A DNA stretch of 64,000 nucleotides from Polaribacter gangjinensis (GTDB taxonomy: Bacteria > Bacteroidota > Bacteroidia > Flavobacteriales > Flavobacteriaceae), in NCBI RefSeq assembly GCF_038024125.1, contig NZ_CP150662.1, positions 1,629,501 to 1,693,500 on the forward strand, written 5' to 3'. The notes beneath the pieces were generated by a model. The model did not search any database. It saw nothing but the letters and a program-made list of their open reading frames with translations, and had not been told where the DNA came from. Below are positions 18,423 through 28,007 of the stretch, one piece after another (within the stretch, counting starts at the first letter, position 1; every line of letters starts with the position of its first letter). Position numbers and translations under genes: made by a program.

Positions 18423-19253
18423 TTACCATCCTCCAGAGGCACCTCCACCTCCAAAACTACCACCACCAAATCCGCCACTAAAACCACCAAAGCCTCCGCC
18501 TGAAGATCCTCCTCCAAAACCACCTCCAAATCCGCCACTTCTTCTACCTGCATTTGTTAAAATGATGGTGTCAAAAATAGTTTCAAGTGGGGATTGAGTT
18601 CGGTACTTTTTTCCTCCATTGTTGTTATTTCCCTTAGAGGATAAAATAATAATGATTATTACAATAACCACGAAAATAACGACGCCAAAAGGAAAATCGC
18701 CTTCAGCATCACTTTTTCTTGAACCTTTAAATTCACCTTGCAGTGTCTTAAAAATATAATCAGAACCCAAATCCAAACCACTGTAAAAATCACCCTTTTT
18801 AAATTCAGGAATGATTACTTTATCAATAATTCTTTTAGATTGAAAATCAGTCAAAAATTCTTCAACACCTTTTCCTGACTGAATGGTAATTTTTCGGTCA
18901 TCTTTAGCTAATAAAATTAGGATTCCGTTATCTTTTGTAGCATCTCCAATTCCCCATTTTTCGCCCCAATTTGCTGCTAAATAGGCAATATTTTCACCTT
19001 CTGTTGAAGCAATAATTGCCACTACAATTTGAGTGGAAGTTGTATCAGAATACCTAACTAATTTGCTTTCTAAACTGGCTTTTTGTTCTTTCGTTAATAA
19101 GTTTACATAATCATAAACACTGGTTTGAAAAGAAGGCTTTTCAGGAATTTTAAATCCCTGAGAAAAAGCTGATTGGATACAAAAAGTGAAAATTAAAAGA
19201 AACCACTTTTTGCTAAAAACTAAAAACTGAAAACTAAAAACTTTTTCTTTCAT
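18423..19253 (-). CDS. TPM-domain protein with Gly-rich tail (YgcG type)
   Basis: A 276-residue exported membrane protein. An unusual N-terminal extension encoded by a 7-bp repeat precedes the signal sequence ending near AFSQG. A TPM domain (about 40-165) follows, then a transmembrane helix (about 183-205), then a Gly/Ser/Phe-rich C-terminus that is strongly repetitive. TPM proteins form a Rossmann-like fold proposed in membrane protein maintenance and photosystem repair. Its start overlaps the upstream TPM gene by 4 bp (ATGA). Confidence 0.85.
   Translation of the reverse strand: MKEKVFSFQFLVFSKKWFLLIFTFCIQSAFSQGFKIPEKPSFQTSVYDYVNLLTKEQKASLESKLVRYSDTTSTQIVVAIIASTEGENIAYLAANWGEKWGIGDATKDNGILILLAKDDRKITIQSGKGVEEFLTDFQSKRIIDKVIIPEFKKGDFYSGLDLGSDYIFKTLQGEFKGSRKSDAEGDFPFGVVIFVVIVIIIIILSSKGNNNNGGKKYRTQSPLETIFDTIILTNAGRRSGGFGGGFGGGSSGGGFGGFSGGFGGGSFGGGGASGGW
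19213..19240 (-). repeat. Four imperfect copies of a 7-bp unit in the TPM signal region
   Basis: On + the unit is CTAAAAA (one copy CTGAAAA), in tandem over 28 bp. It encodes part of the Phe/Ser/Val-rich start of the TPM protein at 18423-19253. A unit of 7 would shift the reading frame on slippage, although the imperfect copy makes slippage less likely. Confidence 0.5.
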
Positions 19254-19687
19254 GACTTTGAAATCTCGTTAGAAAGTTCGTTTTCATCATCTTTTTCCCA
19301 AGGAAAATGCGTTTTCAACTCCTCACCTGCTTTGAGAATTCCATCAATCAACCCTTGCCTAAAATTTCCTTTTTTGAAATGTGCTTGCATAATTTCTTTA
19401 GTCGTATTCCAAAAATCTTTGGGTACTAAATCGTTAATGCCTTTGTCGCCACAAATCACAAATTTATGATCGTGAACAGCCACATAAATCAAAACGCCAT
19501 TTTGTTGAGCTGTTTTATCCATTTCTAATAAATAAAACACCTCTAATGCGCGTTCATAATGATCTTTTTCAGAAGAAAATTCAATATGAACGCGTATTTC
19601 ACCAGAAGTGTTTTTTTCTGCGATTTTTATGGCTGCAACAATTTCTTGCTCGTCATTTGGAGTTAAAAAAGCTTCTATTTCAGACAT
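19250..19687 (-). CDS. Small TPM-domain protein
   Basis: A 145-residue protein that is nearly all TPM domain, without a signal peptide. Conserved features are SGEIRVHIE near 29-37, QQNGVLIYVAVHDHKF and a GDKGIND loop near 77-83. It starts on the base after the LemA stop and overlaps the next TPM gene, so lemA-TPM-TPM form a tight operon. The joint role of LemA and TPM proteins is not well established; envelope stress or membrane protein quality control is the usual inference. Confidence 0.85.
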   Translation of the reverse strand: MSEIEAFLTPNDEQEIVAAIKIAEKNTSGEIRVHIEFSSEKDHYERALEVFYLLEMDKTAQQNGVLIYVAVHDHKFVICGDKGINDLVPKDFWNTTKEIMQAHFKKGNFRQGLIDGILKAGEELKTHFPWEKDDENELSNEISKS

Positions 19688-20299
19688 TTATTCTTTTTTC
19701 TTATTGAAATCGAAGTTTACATCTGGTGCGTTTTCTGAACCAGGATTTGATTTGTAACGACTCATTTCATCAAAATTAAAAATCCCTGCTAAAAAGCTGT
19801 TTGGAAATACTTTGATATGTTTATTGTAGTTGTTTACACCTTCATTAAAACGATCTCTTGCTACATTGATTCGGTTTTCAGTCCCTTCTAATTGGCTCTG
19901 TAATTCCAAAAAGTTAGCATTTGCTTTCAAATCAGGATAACGCTCCACCACCAATAATAATTTTGATAACGCACCCGTTAAACCAGCCTGAGTTTGTTGA
20001 AATTGCGCCATATTTTCAGCTGTCAAATTATTGGCATCAATAGTTGTTGAGGTTGCTTTTGATCGTGCTTCAATCACTTGAGTCAACGTTTCTTTTTCAA
20101 AATCTGCAGCACCTTGTACTGTTTTTACCAAGTTTCCAATCAAGTCGTTTCTTCGTTGATAAGCACTTTCTACATTAGACCAAGTAGTTTTTGCATCCTC
20201 TTGTAAAACAACTGCTGTATTGTTAAAGTTTTTTGCCCAACTGTAAAATCCGAAGATGACAACTACTATAATAATTACTGGGATAAGCCATTTTTTCAT
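19688..20299 (-). CDS. LemA family protein
   Basis: A 203-residue protein with one N-terminal transmembrane helix (about 4-22) and a periplasmic helical domain. SAYQRRNDLIGNLVKTVQG (about 46-64) and NVARDRFNEGVNNYN (about 145-159) are the standard LemA marks. It is first in the operon with two TPM genes and a lipoprotein. In Bacteroidota LemA often co-occurs with TPM proteins; its biochemical role is unknown. Confidence 0.92.
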   Translation of the reverse strand: MKKWLIPVIIIVVVIFGFYSWAKNFNNTAVVLQEDAKTTWSNVESAYQRRNDLIGNLVKTVQGAADFEKETLTQVIEARSKATSTTIDANNLTAENMAQFQQTQAGLTGALSKLLLVVERYPDLKANANFLELQSQLEGTENRINVARDRFNEGVNNYNKHIKVFPNSFLAGIFNFDEMSRYKSNPGSENAPDVNFDFNKKKE

Positions 20300-20363
20300 A
20301 ATTTCCTTGATTTAAAATTTATTTTTTGTTGATGATTTTTATGAATTATTTCTATTTAGTTTT

Positions 20364-20397
20364 CAAATTTACAAAATCTGCGTTACACTTTTACAAA
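20364..20397 (-). promoter_or_regulatory. Candidate promoter of the lemA-TPM operon
   Basis: On -, TTTG (20394-20397) and TAAATTTG (20364-20371) are separated by 22 nt. The -33 element falls at the end of the upstream SDR gene. It would give a leader of roughly 60 nt before lemA. Confidence 0.45.
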
Positions 20398-21143
20398 GAT
20401 GTGCCACCATCCAAGGTAATTGTTTGTCCTGTAATAAATTGAGTTTCATCAGAAGCCAACCAAAGTACAGCAGCTGCAATTTCATCAGGTTTTGCATATC
20501 GTTTCATTGGAATGACACTTTTTAACTTAGCATCCATTTCGGGTTTGGTGTTTCGCAATTGATCTAATAAAGGAGATGCTGTATACCCAGGACAAACCGC
20601 ATTGATTCGGATGTTTTGAGAAGCATATTCCATAGCTGCAGATTTAGTCATGCCTACGACCGCAAATTTACTAGCACTGTAACTGATATTGTGAGATGAA
20701 GCTTTTAAACCTGCCAAAGAAGCAACGTTTACAATGTTTCCATAACCTTGAATCAAAAATTGCTGCAATGCGAGTTTCATCCCATAAAAAACACCTGTTT
20801 GGTTTACAGAAATTACACGATCCCAATCTCTTAAAGTTGCTTCGTGGGTTTTTAAATAACTAGGTCCAATACCTGCATTATTGATCATAATATCAATTTT
20901 ACCAAATTCAGCTACTGTGGTATTTATTAGTTTTTCAACATCAGTAAACTTTGCCACATTTACTTTTATTGGAAGCGCATTTCCTTGATTTGTTACAATT
21001 TCATCAGCAATTTTTTGCGCATTTTCTAAATTGATGTCAGCAACCACGACAGTCGCACCCTTTTTTGCAAATTGAAATGCACAGGCTTTTCCAATGCCTG
21101 AAGCTGCTCCTGTGATGATTACAATTTTATTTTTAAAATGCAT
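20391..21143 (-). CDS. Short-chain dehydrogenase/reductase
   Basis: Classical SDR of 250 residues from the ATG at 21143. An upstream ATG at 21173 would add ten residues not typical of the family (MMQVFKKKTI). It has TGAASGIG near 10-17, NNAGIG near 87-92, and YSASK at the active site. The C-terminal ITGQTITLDGG is conserved. The closest general groups are glucose 1-dehydrogenase/3-oxoacyl-reductase-like SDRs; the substrate cannot be predicted. It is separated from MerR by 268 bp in which I see nothing definite. Confidence 0.85.
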   Translation of the reverse strand: MHFKNKIVIITGAASGIGKACAFQFAKKGATVVVADINLENAQKIADEIVTNQGNALPIKVNVAKFTDVEKLINTTVAEFGKIDIMINNAGIGPSYLKTHEATLRDWDRVISVNQTGVFYGMKLALQQFLIQGYGNIVNVASLAGLKASSHNISYSASKFAVVGMTKSAAMEYASQNIRINAVCPGYTASPLLDQLRNTKPEMDAKLKSVIPMKRYAKPDEIAAAVLWLASDETQFITGQTITLDGGTSL

Positions 21144-21411
21144 AATTGTCTTTTTTTTGAAAACTTGCATCAATAAGTACCATTAAATGCGGACAACGGA
21201 TCCTTTTCTATAAGTTTTTTTTGAATATATATTTTGACAACATGTAAAGCTAAATTGATGAACTCTTGTAAACTTTTTGGTTACATCTCTTATCCAACCA
21301 ATTCATCCAAAATTTTGATATTTGGTACTCTTTTTATTGAAAAAATTCCTTCTGAAAGTTACTATGTATGTATTTTACAAAACCTTCAAGTACATACTTT
21401 TTAGCAATAAT

Positions 21412-21741
21412 TTAAAGTTGATTTTTTATTTTGATAAGCTCTGCTTTTACAGCTTCTAATCTGCTAATAATTTCGTGATTGTGAAAAATTGCTGTTGGAT
21501 TTTTCTTTAATTTTTGTTTGGCTCCTTCTAAAGTAAATCCGTTTTCTTTTACCAAATTATAGATTAACTTGATATTTTTTAAGTCTTCTTGTGTAAATAG
21601 CCTATTTCCTTTGGCGTTTTTTTTGGGTTTTAAAACATCAAATTCTTTCTCCCAGAATCTAATTAACGAAGTATTTACTTGAAATGCTTGTGCTACTTCA
21701 CCAATTTTATAATATCTTTTTTCGGGTAAATCTATATGCAT
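21412..21741 (-). CDS. MerR family transcriptional regulator
   Basis: A 109-residue protein with an N-terminal winged helix (YKIGEVAQAFQVNTSLIRFW, 10-30, then EKEF) typical of MerR, and a short C-terminal helix suited to dimerisation. It lacks an extended effector domain and Cys sensing residues, so it is the small MerR type widespread in Bacteroidota. It lies 5 bp downstream of the M23 peptidase gene and is likely co-transcribed with it. Confidence 0.85.
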   Translation of the reverse strand: MHIDLPEKRYYKIGEVAQAFQVNTSLIRFWEKEFDVLKPKKNAKGNRLFTQEDLKNIKLIYNLVKENGFTLEGAKQKLKKNPTAIFHNHEIISRLEAVKAELIKIKNQL

Positions 21742-21746
21742 ATTTT

Positions 21747-22709
21747 TTAATCTAAAGATTGGCTATCTTCTGATGCTTTTTGCAATGCTGCAAACTCTTC
21801 TAAAGTCAAATCAGCATAGTAAAAATTTATTGGATTCAATGATACTCCATTTTTCAAAACCTCATAATGCAAATGTGGAGAAACTGACAATCCTGTGTTA
21901 CCAACATATCCAATTAAATCGCCTCTTTTTACATACCTGCCATTTGCAGTGGCAATTTTACTCATATGAGCATAAATTGTTTGATATCCATAACCGTGAC
22001 TAATATACACAACATTTCCGTAAGTACTGCTTCTTTCAGCTAAAATAACTCTGCCATTTCCAGAGGCATAAATTGGAGTTCCTTTTGCTGCAGAAAAATC
22101 CATTCCTTTATGGAATTTATTGATTTTCAAGATAGGATGCATTCTCATTTGAAAACCCGATGCTACATAAAAATCTTCTTTTTTTACGGGTAATATTGCC
22201 GGAATTGATGCCAACATGTTTTCTTTATCTTTTGCTAGGTTTACAATTTCATCCAAAGATTTTGATTGAACCACCAATTGTTTTGATAAAATATCTACTT
22301 CTTTGGTTAGGTTTATAATTAATTGCGAATTGTCATAACCTTCTAAATCTTTGTATCTATTAATACCTCCAAAACCAGCTTTTCGCTGCTCATCAGTGAT
22401 AGGATTTGCCTCAAAATAACTTCTATAAATATTGTTATCTCGTTGTTGAATTTCATCTAAAATAACAGCAGTTTCTTCTAACCTTTTAGTTAACAATTCA
22501 TAGTGCAATTTTAAATTCTCTAATTCACGTTTTTGAGCACGTTGTTTTGGAGACATGATAAACTGACTAAAAGTAATAAATCCTAAAAAAGCAATTAATA
22601 TTATCGCTAAAAAGCTAAAAAGTATTCTTCGATAATAATCTCCTTTTTTTACCTTAATTTTTCGATAAGATAAAGTGAGTTCATCATAATAATATTTTAC
22701 TTTCGCCAT
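21747..22709 (-). CDS. M23 (LytM) family peptidoglycan endopeptidase
   Basis: A 320-residue membrane-anchored zinc metallopeptidase that would cleave peptidoglycan cross-bridges in the periplasm. A transmembrane helix lies at about 29-51, followed by a coiled-coil-like segment (about 55-160). The M23 domain has all ligands: H200 and D204 (HKGMD), H248 (YAHMS) and H279/H281 (HLH). A complete site suggests an active enzyme rather than a degenerate activator. It resembles the MepM/DipM type cell-separation peptidases. Confidence 0.9.
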   Translation of the reverse strand: MAKVKYYYDELTLSYRKIKVKKGDYYRRILFSFLAIILIAFLGFITFSQFIMSPKQRAQKRELENLKLHYELLTKRLEETAVILDEIQQRDNNIYRSYFEANPITDEQRKAGFGGINRYKDLEGYDNSQLIINLTKEVDILSKQLVVQSKSLDEIVNLAKDKENMLASIPAILPVKKEDFYVASGFQMRMHPILKINKFHKGMDFSAAKGTPIYASGNGRVILAERSSTYGNVVYISHGYGYQTIYAHMSKIATANGRYVKRGDLIGYVGNTGLSVSPHLHYEVLKNGVSLNPINFYYADLTLEEFAALQKASEDSQSLD

Positions 22710-22723
22710 ATTGCTAAATGTAC

Positions 22724-22731
22724 TATTTTTG
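22724..22731 (+). promoter_or_regulatory. Candidate -7 element upstream of alaS
   Basis: TATTTTTG fits TAnnTTTG, with TTTC at 22701-22704 (19-nt spacing, one mismatch) as possible -33. It predicts a leader of about 135 nt before alaS, in which I see no clear T-box or other riboswitch. Confidence 0.35.
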
Positions 22732-22871
22732 CCCTGTTAAATAGATTTTTAACTGAAAAATCCATGTTTATGAACTTACAAATCTAAAAAATATTTTATT
22801 AGTACTTTTTTTTACATGGCTTTTTTAAAATTAATTAACACAATCTAACTTCCATTAGAATCCATTTATCT

Positions 22872-25487
22872 ATGAAATCTCAAGATATTCGTGCTACTTT
22901 TTTACGCTTTTTTGAAGAAAAATCGCATCTTATTGTTCCATCTGCACCTTTAGTTCCAAAAGACGATCCAACATTAATGTTCGTCAACTCAGGAATGGCG
23001 CCTTTTAAAGAATACTTTTTAGGAAATGGTATTCCTAAAAATAATCGCATTGCAGATACTCAAAAATGTTTGCGTGTTTCAGGAAAACACAATGATTTGG
23101 AAGAAGTTGGTTATGATACTTATCATCACACTTTGTTTGAAATGTTGGGAAATTGGTCTTTTGGAGATTATTTCAAAAAAGAAGCAATTGCTTGGGCTTG
23201 GGAATTGTTGACGGAAGTTTACAAAATCGACAAAGACATTTTATATGTTACTGTTTTTGAAGGAAGTGAAGAAGACAATCTTCCTATGGATACTGAAGCT
23301 TATGAATTATGGAAGCAATTTATCCCAGAAAATCGAATTTTAAAAGGCAACAAAAAAGATAATTTTTGGGAAATGGGTGATCAAGGACCTTGTGGACCTT
23401 GTTCTGAAATTCATGTGGATATTCGTTCAAAAGAGGAAAAATCAAAGATTGATGGCAAAGATTTGGTGAACAATGACCATCCTCAAGTAGTAGAAATTTG
23501 GAATTTGGTTTTTATGCAATTCAACCGAAAAGCAGATGGCTCACTTGAAAATTTACCCAATAAACATATTGATACAGGAATGGGTTTTGAGCGTTTGTGC
23601 ATGGTGTTGCAAGGTGTTCAATCCAATTATGATACTGATGTTTTTACACCAATTATCAGAGAAATTGAAACGATTTCTGATACAAAGTACGGCGTAAATG
23701 ACAAACAAGATATTGCCATTCGCGTTATTTGCGATCATATAAGAACAGTTGCTTTTTCAATTGCTGATGGCCAATTGCCAAGTAATACTGGTGCAGGCTA
23801 TGTAATTCGTAGAATTTTAAGACGTGCTGTGCGTTATGGATTTACATTTTTAAACAAAAAAGAACCATTTATTTATAGATTGACGACTGTCTTGAGCGAA
23901 AAAATGGGTGTTGCTTTTCCGGAATTGAAAGAGCAAAAACAACTCATTGAAAACGTAATCAAAGAAGAAGAAGCCTCATTTTTAAGAACTTTAGAACAAG
24001 GTTTATTGTTATTAGATGGCATTATTTCATCTTCAAAATCAACTCAAATTTCTGGCGAAAAAGCCTTTGAATTGTATGATACATTTGGTTTTCCTATCGA
24101 TTTAACATCGTTAATTTTAGCCGAAAAAGGATTTACTTTGGACGAAAAAGGATTTCAAGAAGAACTACAAAAACAAAAAAATCGCTCAAGAGCTGCAAGC
24201 GAAACTTCTACCGAAGATTGGGTTGTAATTAGAGAAGATGCTTTTGAAGAATTTGTTGGATATGACTATTTAGAAGCCGAAGTTAAAATTACCAAATACC
24301 GAAAAGTAACCTCAAAAAAAGACGGAGAATTGTATCAATTGGTGTTCAATTTAACACCTTTTTATCCTGAAGGAGGAGGTCAAGTTGGTGATAAAGGTTT
24401 CTTAAAAGATCATCAAGGGGACTTGGTTTACATCATTGATACCAAAAAAGAAAACAACCTTATCATTCACTACACCAAAAATTTACCTTCGCATTTGAAT
24501 GATGTTTTTCAAGCAGTTGTAAGTAGTGAACATCGAAAATTATCAGCAAGTAATCACTCTGCAACGCATTTATTACATCAAGCATTGCGCAGTATTTTAG
24601 GAACGCATGTAGAACAAAAAGGCTCGTTAGTGAAACCAGCTTCTTTGCGTTTTGACTTTTCGCACTTTGCAAAAGTAACTGCGGATGAATTGCGAGATAT
24701 CGAAAATTTTGTAAATGCACGTATTGAAGGCAAACTTCCTTTGGAAGAAAAAAGAAATATTCCATTAAAACAAGCACTTGAAGACGGAGCAATGGCATTG
24801 TTTGGAGAAAAATATGGAGATACAGTTAGAAGTATCAAATTTGGAAAATCAGTAGAACTTTGTGGTGGAATTCATGTGAAAAACACAAGTGATATTTGGC
24901 ATTTTAAAATTATCTCTGAAGGTGCAGTTGCTGCAGGAATTAGACGTATTGAGGCAATTACCAATGAAGCTGTAAAAAACTTTTATTTTGATACGCATAG
25001 CACACTTTCTGAAATTAAAAGTGTTTTGAACAATGCTCAAGAACCCGTTAAAGCTGTTCAAAATTTGCAAGAAGAAAATGCTGATTTGAAAAAACAAATA
25101 GAACAATTATTAAAAGAAAAAGCTGCAAACGTTGCTGAAACCATTCAAAATCAATTGCAAGAAATTAGTGGCGTACAATTTTTAGCAACCAAAGTGGATT
25201 TAGATGCCAATAGCATTAAAAATATTGCTTTTGGTTTGGGACAAAAACACCAAAATTTATTCTTGGTTTTTGCAACTTCTTCAGGTAATGACAAAGCCAT
25301 GATTACTTGCTATATATCAAAAGAATTGGCAAAAGAACGCGGTTTTGATGCAGGAAAAGTAGTAAGTGAATTAGGAAAACTGATTCATGGTGGTGGAGGT
25401 GGTCAAAATTTCTTTGCCACTGCAGGAGGAAAAAATCCAGGAGGAATTCCAAAAGCATTGGAAAAAGCCAAAGAATATGTAATATAA
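22872..25487 (+). CDS. alaS: Alanine--tRNA ligase
   Basis: Class II synthetase of 871 residues (E. coli 876) that charges tRNA-Ala. The catalytic domain starts [13 protein letters not shown] and carries [11 protein letters not shown]. The editing domain has the zinc ligands HSATH (near 564) and CGGIH (near 664). The C-terminal oligomerisation part ends with the Gly-rich [16 protein letters not shown]. Complete and unremarkable. A GSCFA gene follows after 1 bp. Confidence 0.97.
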   Translation: MKSQDIRATFLRFFEEKSHLIVPSAPLVPKDDPTLMFVNSGMAPFKEYFLGNGIPKNNRIADTQKCLRVSGKHNDLEEVGYDTYHHTLFEMLGNWSFGDYFKKEAIAWAWELLTEVYKIDKDILYVTVFEGSEEDNLPMDTEAYELWKQFIPENRILKGNKKDNFWEMGDQGPCGPCSEIHVDIRSKEEKSKIDGKDLVNNDHPQVVEIWNLVFMQFNRKADGSLENLPNKHIDTGMGFERLCMVLQGVQSNYDTDVFTPIIREIETISDTKYGVNDKQDIAIRVICDHIRTVAFSIADGQLPSNTGAGYVIRRILRRAVRYGFTFLNKKEPFIYRLTTVLSEKMGVAFPELKEQKQLIENVIKEEEASFLRTLEQGLLLLDGIISSSKSTQISGEKAFELYDTFGFPIDLTSLILAEKGFTLDEKGFQEELQKQKNRSRAASETSTEDWVVIREDAFEEFVGYDYLEAEVKITKYRKVTSKKDGELYQLVFNLTPFYPEGGGQVGDKGFLKDHQGDLVYIIDTKKENNLIIHYTKNLPSHLNDVFQAVVSSEHRKLSASNHSATHLLHQALRSILGTHVEQKGSLVKPASLRFDFSHFAKVTADELRDIENFVNARIEGKLPLEEKRNIPLKQALEDGAMALFGEKYGDTVRSIKFGKSVELCGGIHVKNTSDIWHFKIISEGAVAAGIRRIEAITNEAVKNFYFDTHSTLSEIKSVLNNAQEPVKAVQNLQEENADLKKQIEQLLKEKAANVAETIQNQLQEISGVQFLATKVDLDANSIKNIAFGLGQKHQNLFLVFATSSGNDKAMITCYISKELAKERGFDAGKVVSELGKLIHGGGGGQNFFATAGGKNPGGIPKALEKAKEYVI

Positions 25488-25488
25488 C

Positions 25489-26436
25489 ATGAAACTTCAA
25501 ACGCAAATTCCGCTTCAAAAAGAAACTAAAAACCCAATCAATTACCATTCAAAAATGGTATTGTTGGGTTCTTGTTTTTCTGAAAATATTGGAGCGAAGT
25601 TTGACTATTTTAAGTTTCAAAATTTGCAAAATCCGTTCGGAATTTTTTTTCATCCAAAAGCGATTGAAAAGTTCATACAACAAGTTATCTCCAAAAAAGT
25701 ATTCTCTGAAAACGATATTTTCTTTGAAAATGAGCGTTGGCATTGTTTTGACGCGCATTCTAGTTTGAGTTCTTCAAACAAAGAAATTTTATTATCAAAC
25801 CTAAATTTAGAGATTGAATCTACAAATTTGGCGCTCAAAAACGCAACTCATTGTTTTATAACTCTAGGAACTTCATGGATTTATAGAAATATTGAAACCA
25901 ATGAAATTGTAGCAAATTGTCATAAAATTCCTCAAAAAAATTTTACCAAAGAATTGCTTTCTGTAGCTGAAATATCAGCAAGTTTACAAAATATTATTGC
26001 CCAAATTCAATCTATAAATCCAACAATTACAATAATTTTTACAGTCTCGCCAGTAAGACATTTAAAGGATGGTTTTGTAGAAAATACTCAAAGCAAAGCG
26101 CATTTAATTGCAGGAATTCATTCGGTTTTAAAAGGTAAAAATGGTTGTTATTTTCCTTCTTATGAAATCATGATGGATGAATTGCGCGATTATCGCTTTT
26201 ATGCAGAAGACATGATTCATCCATCTAAAATTGCCATTGATTATATTTGGAAAAAATTAGTAACTACTTGGTTTTCTGAAGATAGCATTCCTATTATGAA
26301 TGAAGTTGATAGTATTCAAAAAGCAATGTTACACAGACCTTTTCACGAAAATTCTGAACAACATCGAGCTTTCTTAAAACAAGTAAATTCTAAAATAGCC
26401 GAAATTCAAAAACAATTTACTTCAATTCAATTTTAG
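25489..26436 (+). CDS. GSCFA domain protein
   Basis: A 315-residue protein beginning with the signature LLGSCFSENIG (about 23-33) that names the GSCFA family, plus NPFGIFFHP and VSPVRHLKDG. The GSCFS and late MIHPSKIA (DxxH-like, HPS) suggest an SGNH-hydrolase-type fold. The substrate is not known. It starts one base after the alaS stop, so it is probably translated from the same mRNA, an arrangement I recall from other Flavobacteriia. Confidence 0.88.
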   Translation: MKLQTQIPLQKETKNPINYHSKMVLLGSCFSENIGAKFDYFKFQNLQNPFGIFFHPKAIEKFIQQVISKKVFSENDIFFENERWHCFDAHSSLSSSNKEILLSNLNLEIESTNLALKNATHCFITLGTSWIYRNIETNEIVANCHKIPQKNFTKELLSVAEISASLQNIIAQIQSINPTITIIFTVSPVRHLKDGFVENTQSKAHLIAGIHSVLKGKNGCYFPSYEIMMDELRDYRFYAEDMIHPSKIAIDYIWKKLVTTWFSEDSIPIMNEVDSIQKAMLHRPFHENSEQHRAFLKQVNSKIAEIQKQFTSIQF

Positions 26437-26539
26437 TTTTTTAGCATCCAAGATTTTAAAAGCATCGTTTGAAAAATACGTCAAAGTACGTATGTAAAAT
26501 CATATTGATTTTTTGCTTACTTTACCAGAAAAAACAAAC

Positions 26540-27244
26540 ATGCTTAAAAATATATTCTATCCAACTTCACAAAATGTGTTTATTTGGCTAAGTACTGTTT
26601 ACCTTTTGTTTTTACTTTATTTGGGTAAAATAAATCCACTAACTGTACTTTTTGTCTATTTTTTAGAAACCATCATCATTGGAATTTTTAATGCTGTAAA
26701 AATGTTATGTACTATTCAGCTTGGCAATTCTAAAGGATATGGAACCATTATTTTTTTCTTATTTCACTACGGATTTTTTATAGCAATACAATCAATTTTT
26801 GCATTTGCTATTTTTAGTATTGGTGACACTGTTGTTTTTAAAGAACCTTTTGATTTGATTCATAATTATGGCATAATTTTAAATCTACAAGATATAAAAT
26901 ATGCATTGCCAGCCATCATTTTTACACATCTTGGAAAGTTTTTTACGGATTTTATAGGACATCAAAAATACTTGAAATTCGATATTCAAGAGATTATGTT
27001 TTCTCCTTATGTTCGCATTTTTATTCAGCAATTTGTGGTGATTTTATCTTCGTTTTTTATCATAATTTCAGAATCAGGAATTTTTGCGGCGATTCTTTTA
27101 ATCCTTTTCAGATTTTTCATTGATTTGGTGATGGAAGCTATCAAAGAAAACTCAGAAGTGTTGGATTTTGTTTCAGAAAAATTAAGTAATGATAAAGCAC
27201 CTAAAGAAACAATCAAAAAACAACTCATCAATTTTACGGAATAA
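26540..27244 (+). CDS. Integral membrane protein, DUF6498-like
   Basis: A 234-residue protein with about five or six hydrophobic segments and no signal peptide. I chose ATG 26540; the TTG at 26513 only adds nine residues. The segment NPLTVLFVYFLETIIIGIFN near 27-46 resembles what I recall of DUF6498 membrane proteins. No catalytic motif is visible. It begins a run of poorly known genes between alaS and the two-component system. Confidence 0.55.
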   Translation: MLKNIFYPTSQNVFIWLSTVYLLFLLYLGKINPLTVLFVYFLETIIIGIFNAVKMLCTIQLGNSKGYGTIIFFLFHYGFFIAIQSIFAFAIFSIGDTVVFKEPFDLIHNYGIILNLQDIKYALPAIIFTHLGKFFTDFIGHQKYLKFDIQEIMFSPYVRIFIQQFVVILSSFFIIISESGIFAAILLILFRFFIDLVMEAIKENSEVLDFVSEKLSNDKAPKETIKKQLINFTE

Positions 27245-27315
27245 AGGCAAGTAACTATTCCAAAAACAATTGATAATCAATATTTTACTATATTTTAAAA
27301 GTAAATTTTTATTTC

Positions 27316-27825
27316 ATGAAAACTGAAAATCCACTAATACAATGGCAGTATTCTCAGGAAGAATGGAATGAATTTGTGGATATTGAAAAAGCCAACAAAA
27401 AAGAAGACAATATTTATTTTGGCCTTGCAATTCTACTCATTGTACCTTTTGGATTGATGTTTTACAGAGGCACATCTTTCTTATTTTCATTGCTATTTTC
27501 TATTCCGTTTGCTGTTTTAATTCCGTTTTTACGAATGAAATTCAGCTATAAACATTTGCAAAAAAATGTATTCAACCCGCATGTAATACTATACAATGAT
27601 TACATGTTGATAAATAATCATAGAATTGAAGTCGCATCAAAAAGAAAAAGAATTAAAAATTTAAAAATTATTGATGCAAAAAGCAATAAAAAACTCTTAG
27701 AAGTTGACATTCAATGGGCTACAAGAAAAGGTCCAACGAATGATGAATTCCGAATTTTAATTCCAGAAAACAAACTTTCAGAAGCCGAAAAATTAGTTGA
27801 AAATTTTTATAGTGATGATAATTAG
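27316..27825 (+). CDS. Hypothetical membrane protein
   Basis: A 169-residue protein with two adjacent hydrophobic helices (about 36-50 and 53-72) in the N-terminal half and a hydrophilic, likely cytoplasmic, beta-rich C-terminal half. The layout resembles small PH-like membrane proteins, but I do not recognise a family. It lies 71 bp after the preceding membrane protein. A short inverted repeat (ATAAGGC/GCCTTAT) follows the stop but has no T tract. Confidence 0.6.
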   Translation: MKTENPLIQWQYSQEEWNEFVDIEKANKKEDNIYFGLAILLIVPFGLMFYRGTSFLFSLLFSIPFAVLIPFLRMKFSYKHLQKNVFNPHVILYNDYMLINNHRIEVASKRKRIKNLKIIDAKSNKKLLEVDIQWATRKGPTNDEFRILIPENKLSEAEKLVENFYSDDN

Positions 27826-27934
27826 GCAAATATAAGGCAGATGCCTTATTGAAATAAGATTGAATTTCTTACAATTTTGATACTTCAATTATGCGATAAT
27901 CATTGAAAGAGAACAAGTAGTATTTTAGGAAAAT

Positions 27935-27962
27935 TTGGGTGTGTTTTAGGTAACACACCCAA
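27935..27962 (+). other. Strong stem-loop in the leader of the secreted protein gene
   Basis: Perfect 11-bp arms (27935-27945 and 27952-27962) around a 6-nt loop TTAGGT, with GGGTGTG in the stem, which is G+C-rich for this genome. It ends 45 nt before the ATG at 28008. No T run follows directly, so it may be a leader structure rather than a terminator. Confidence 0.45.
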
Positions 27963-28007
27963 CAATCCAAACTATTTTCTTTTTCATCATCTATAAATCG
28001 AAAAAAA

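Noticed and set aside
22732..22871. T-box or riboswitch in the long alaS leader
   Set aside because: No specifier loop or TGGNACC-type antiterminator sequence is visible; T-boxes are not expected in this phylum.
27830..27847. Short inverted repeat after the 169-residue membrane protein as terminator
   Set aside because: Only 7-bp arms and no T tract after them.
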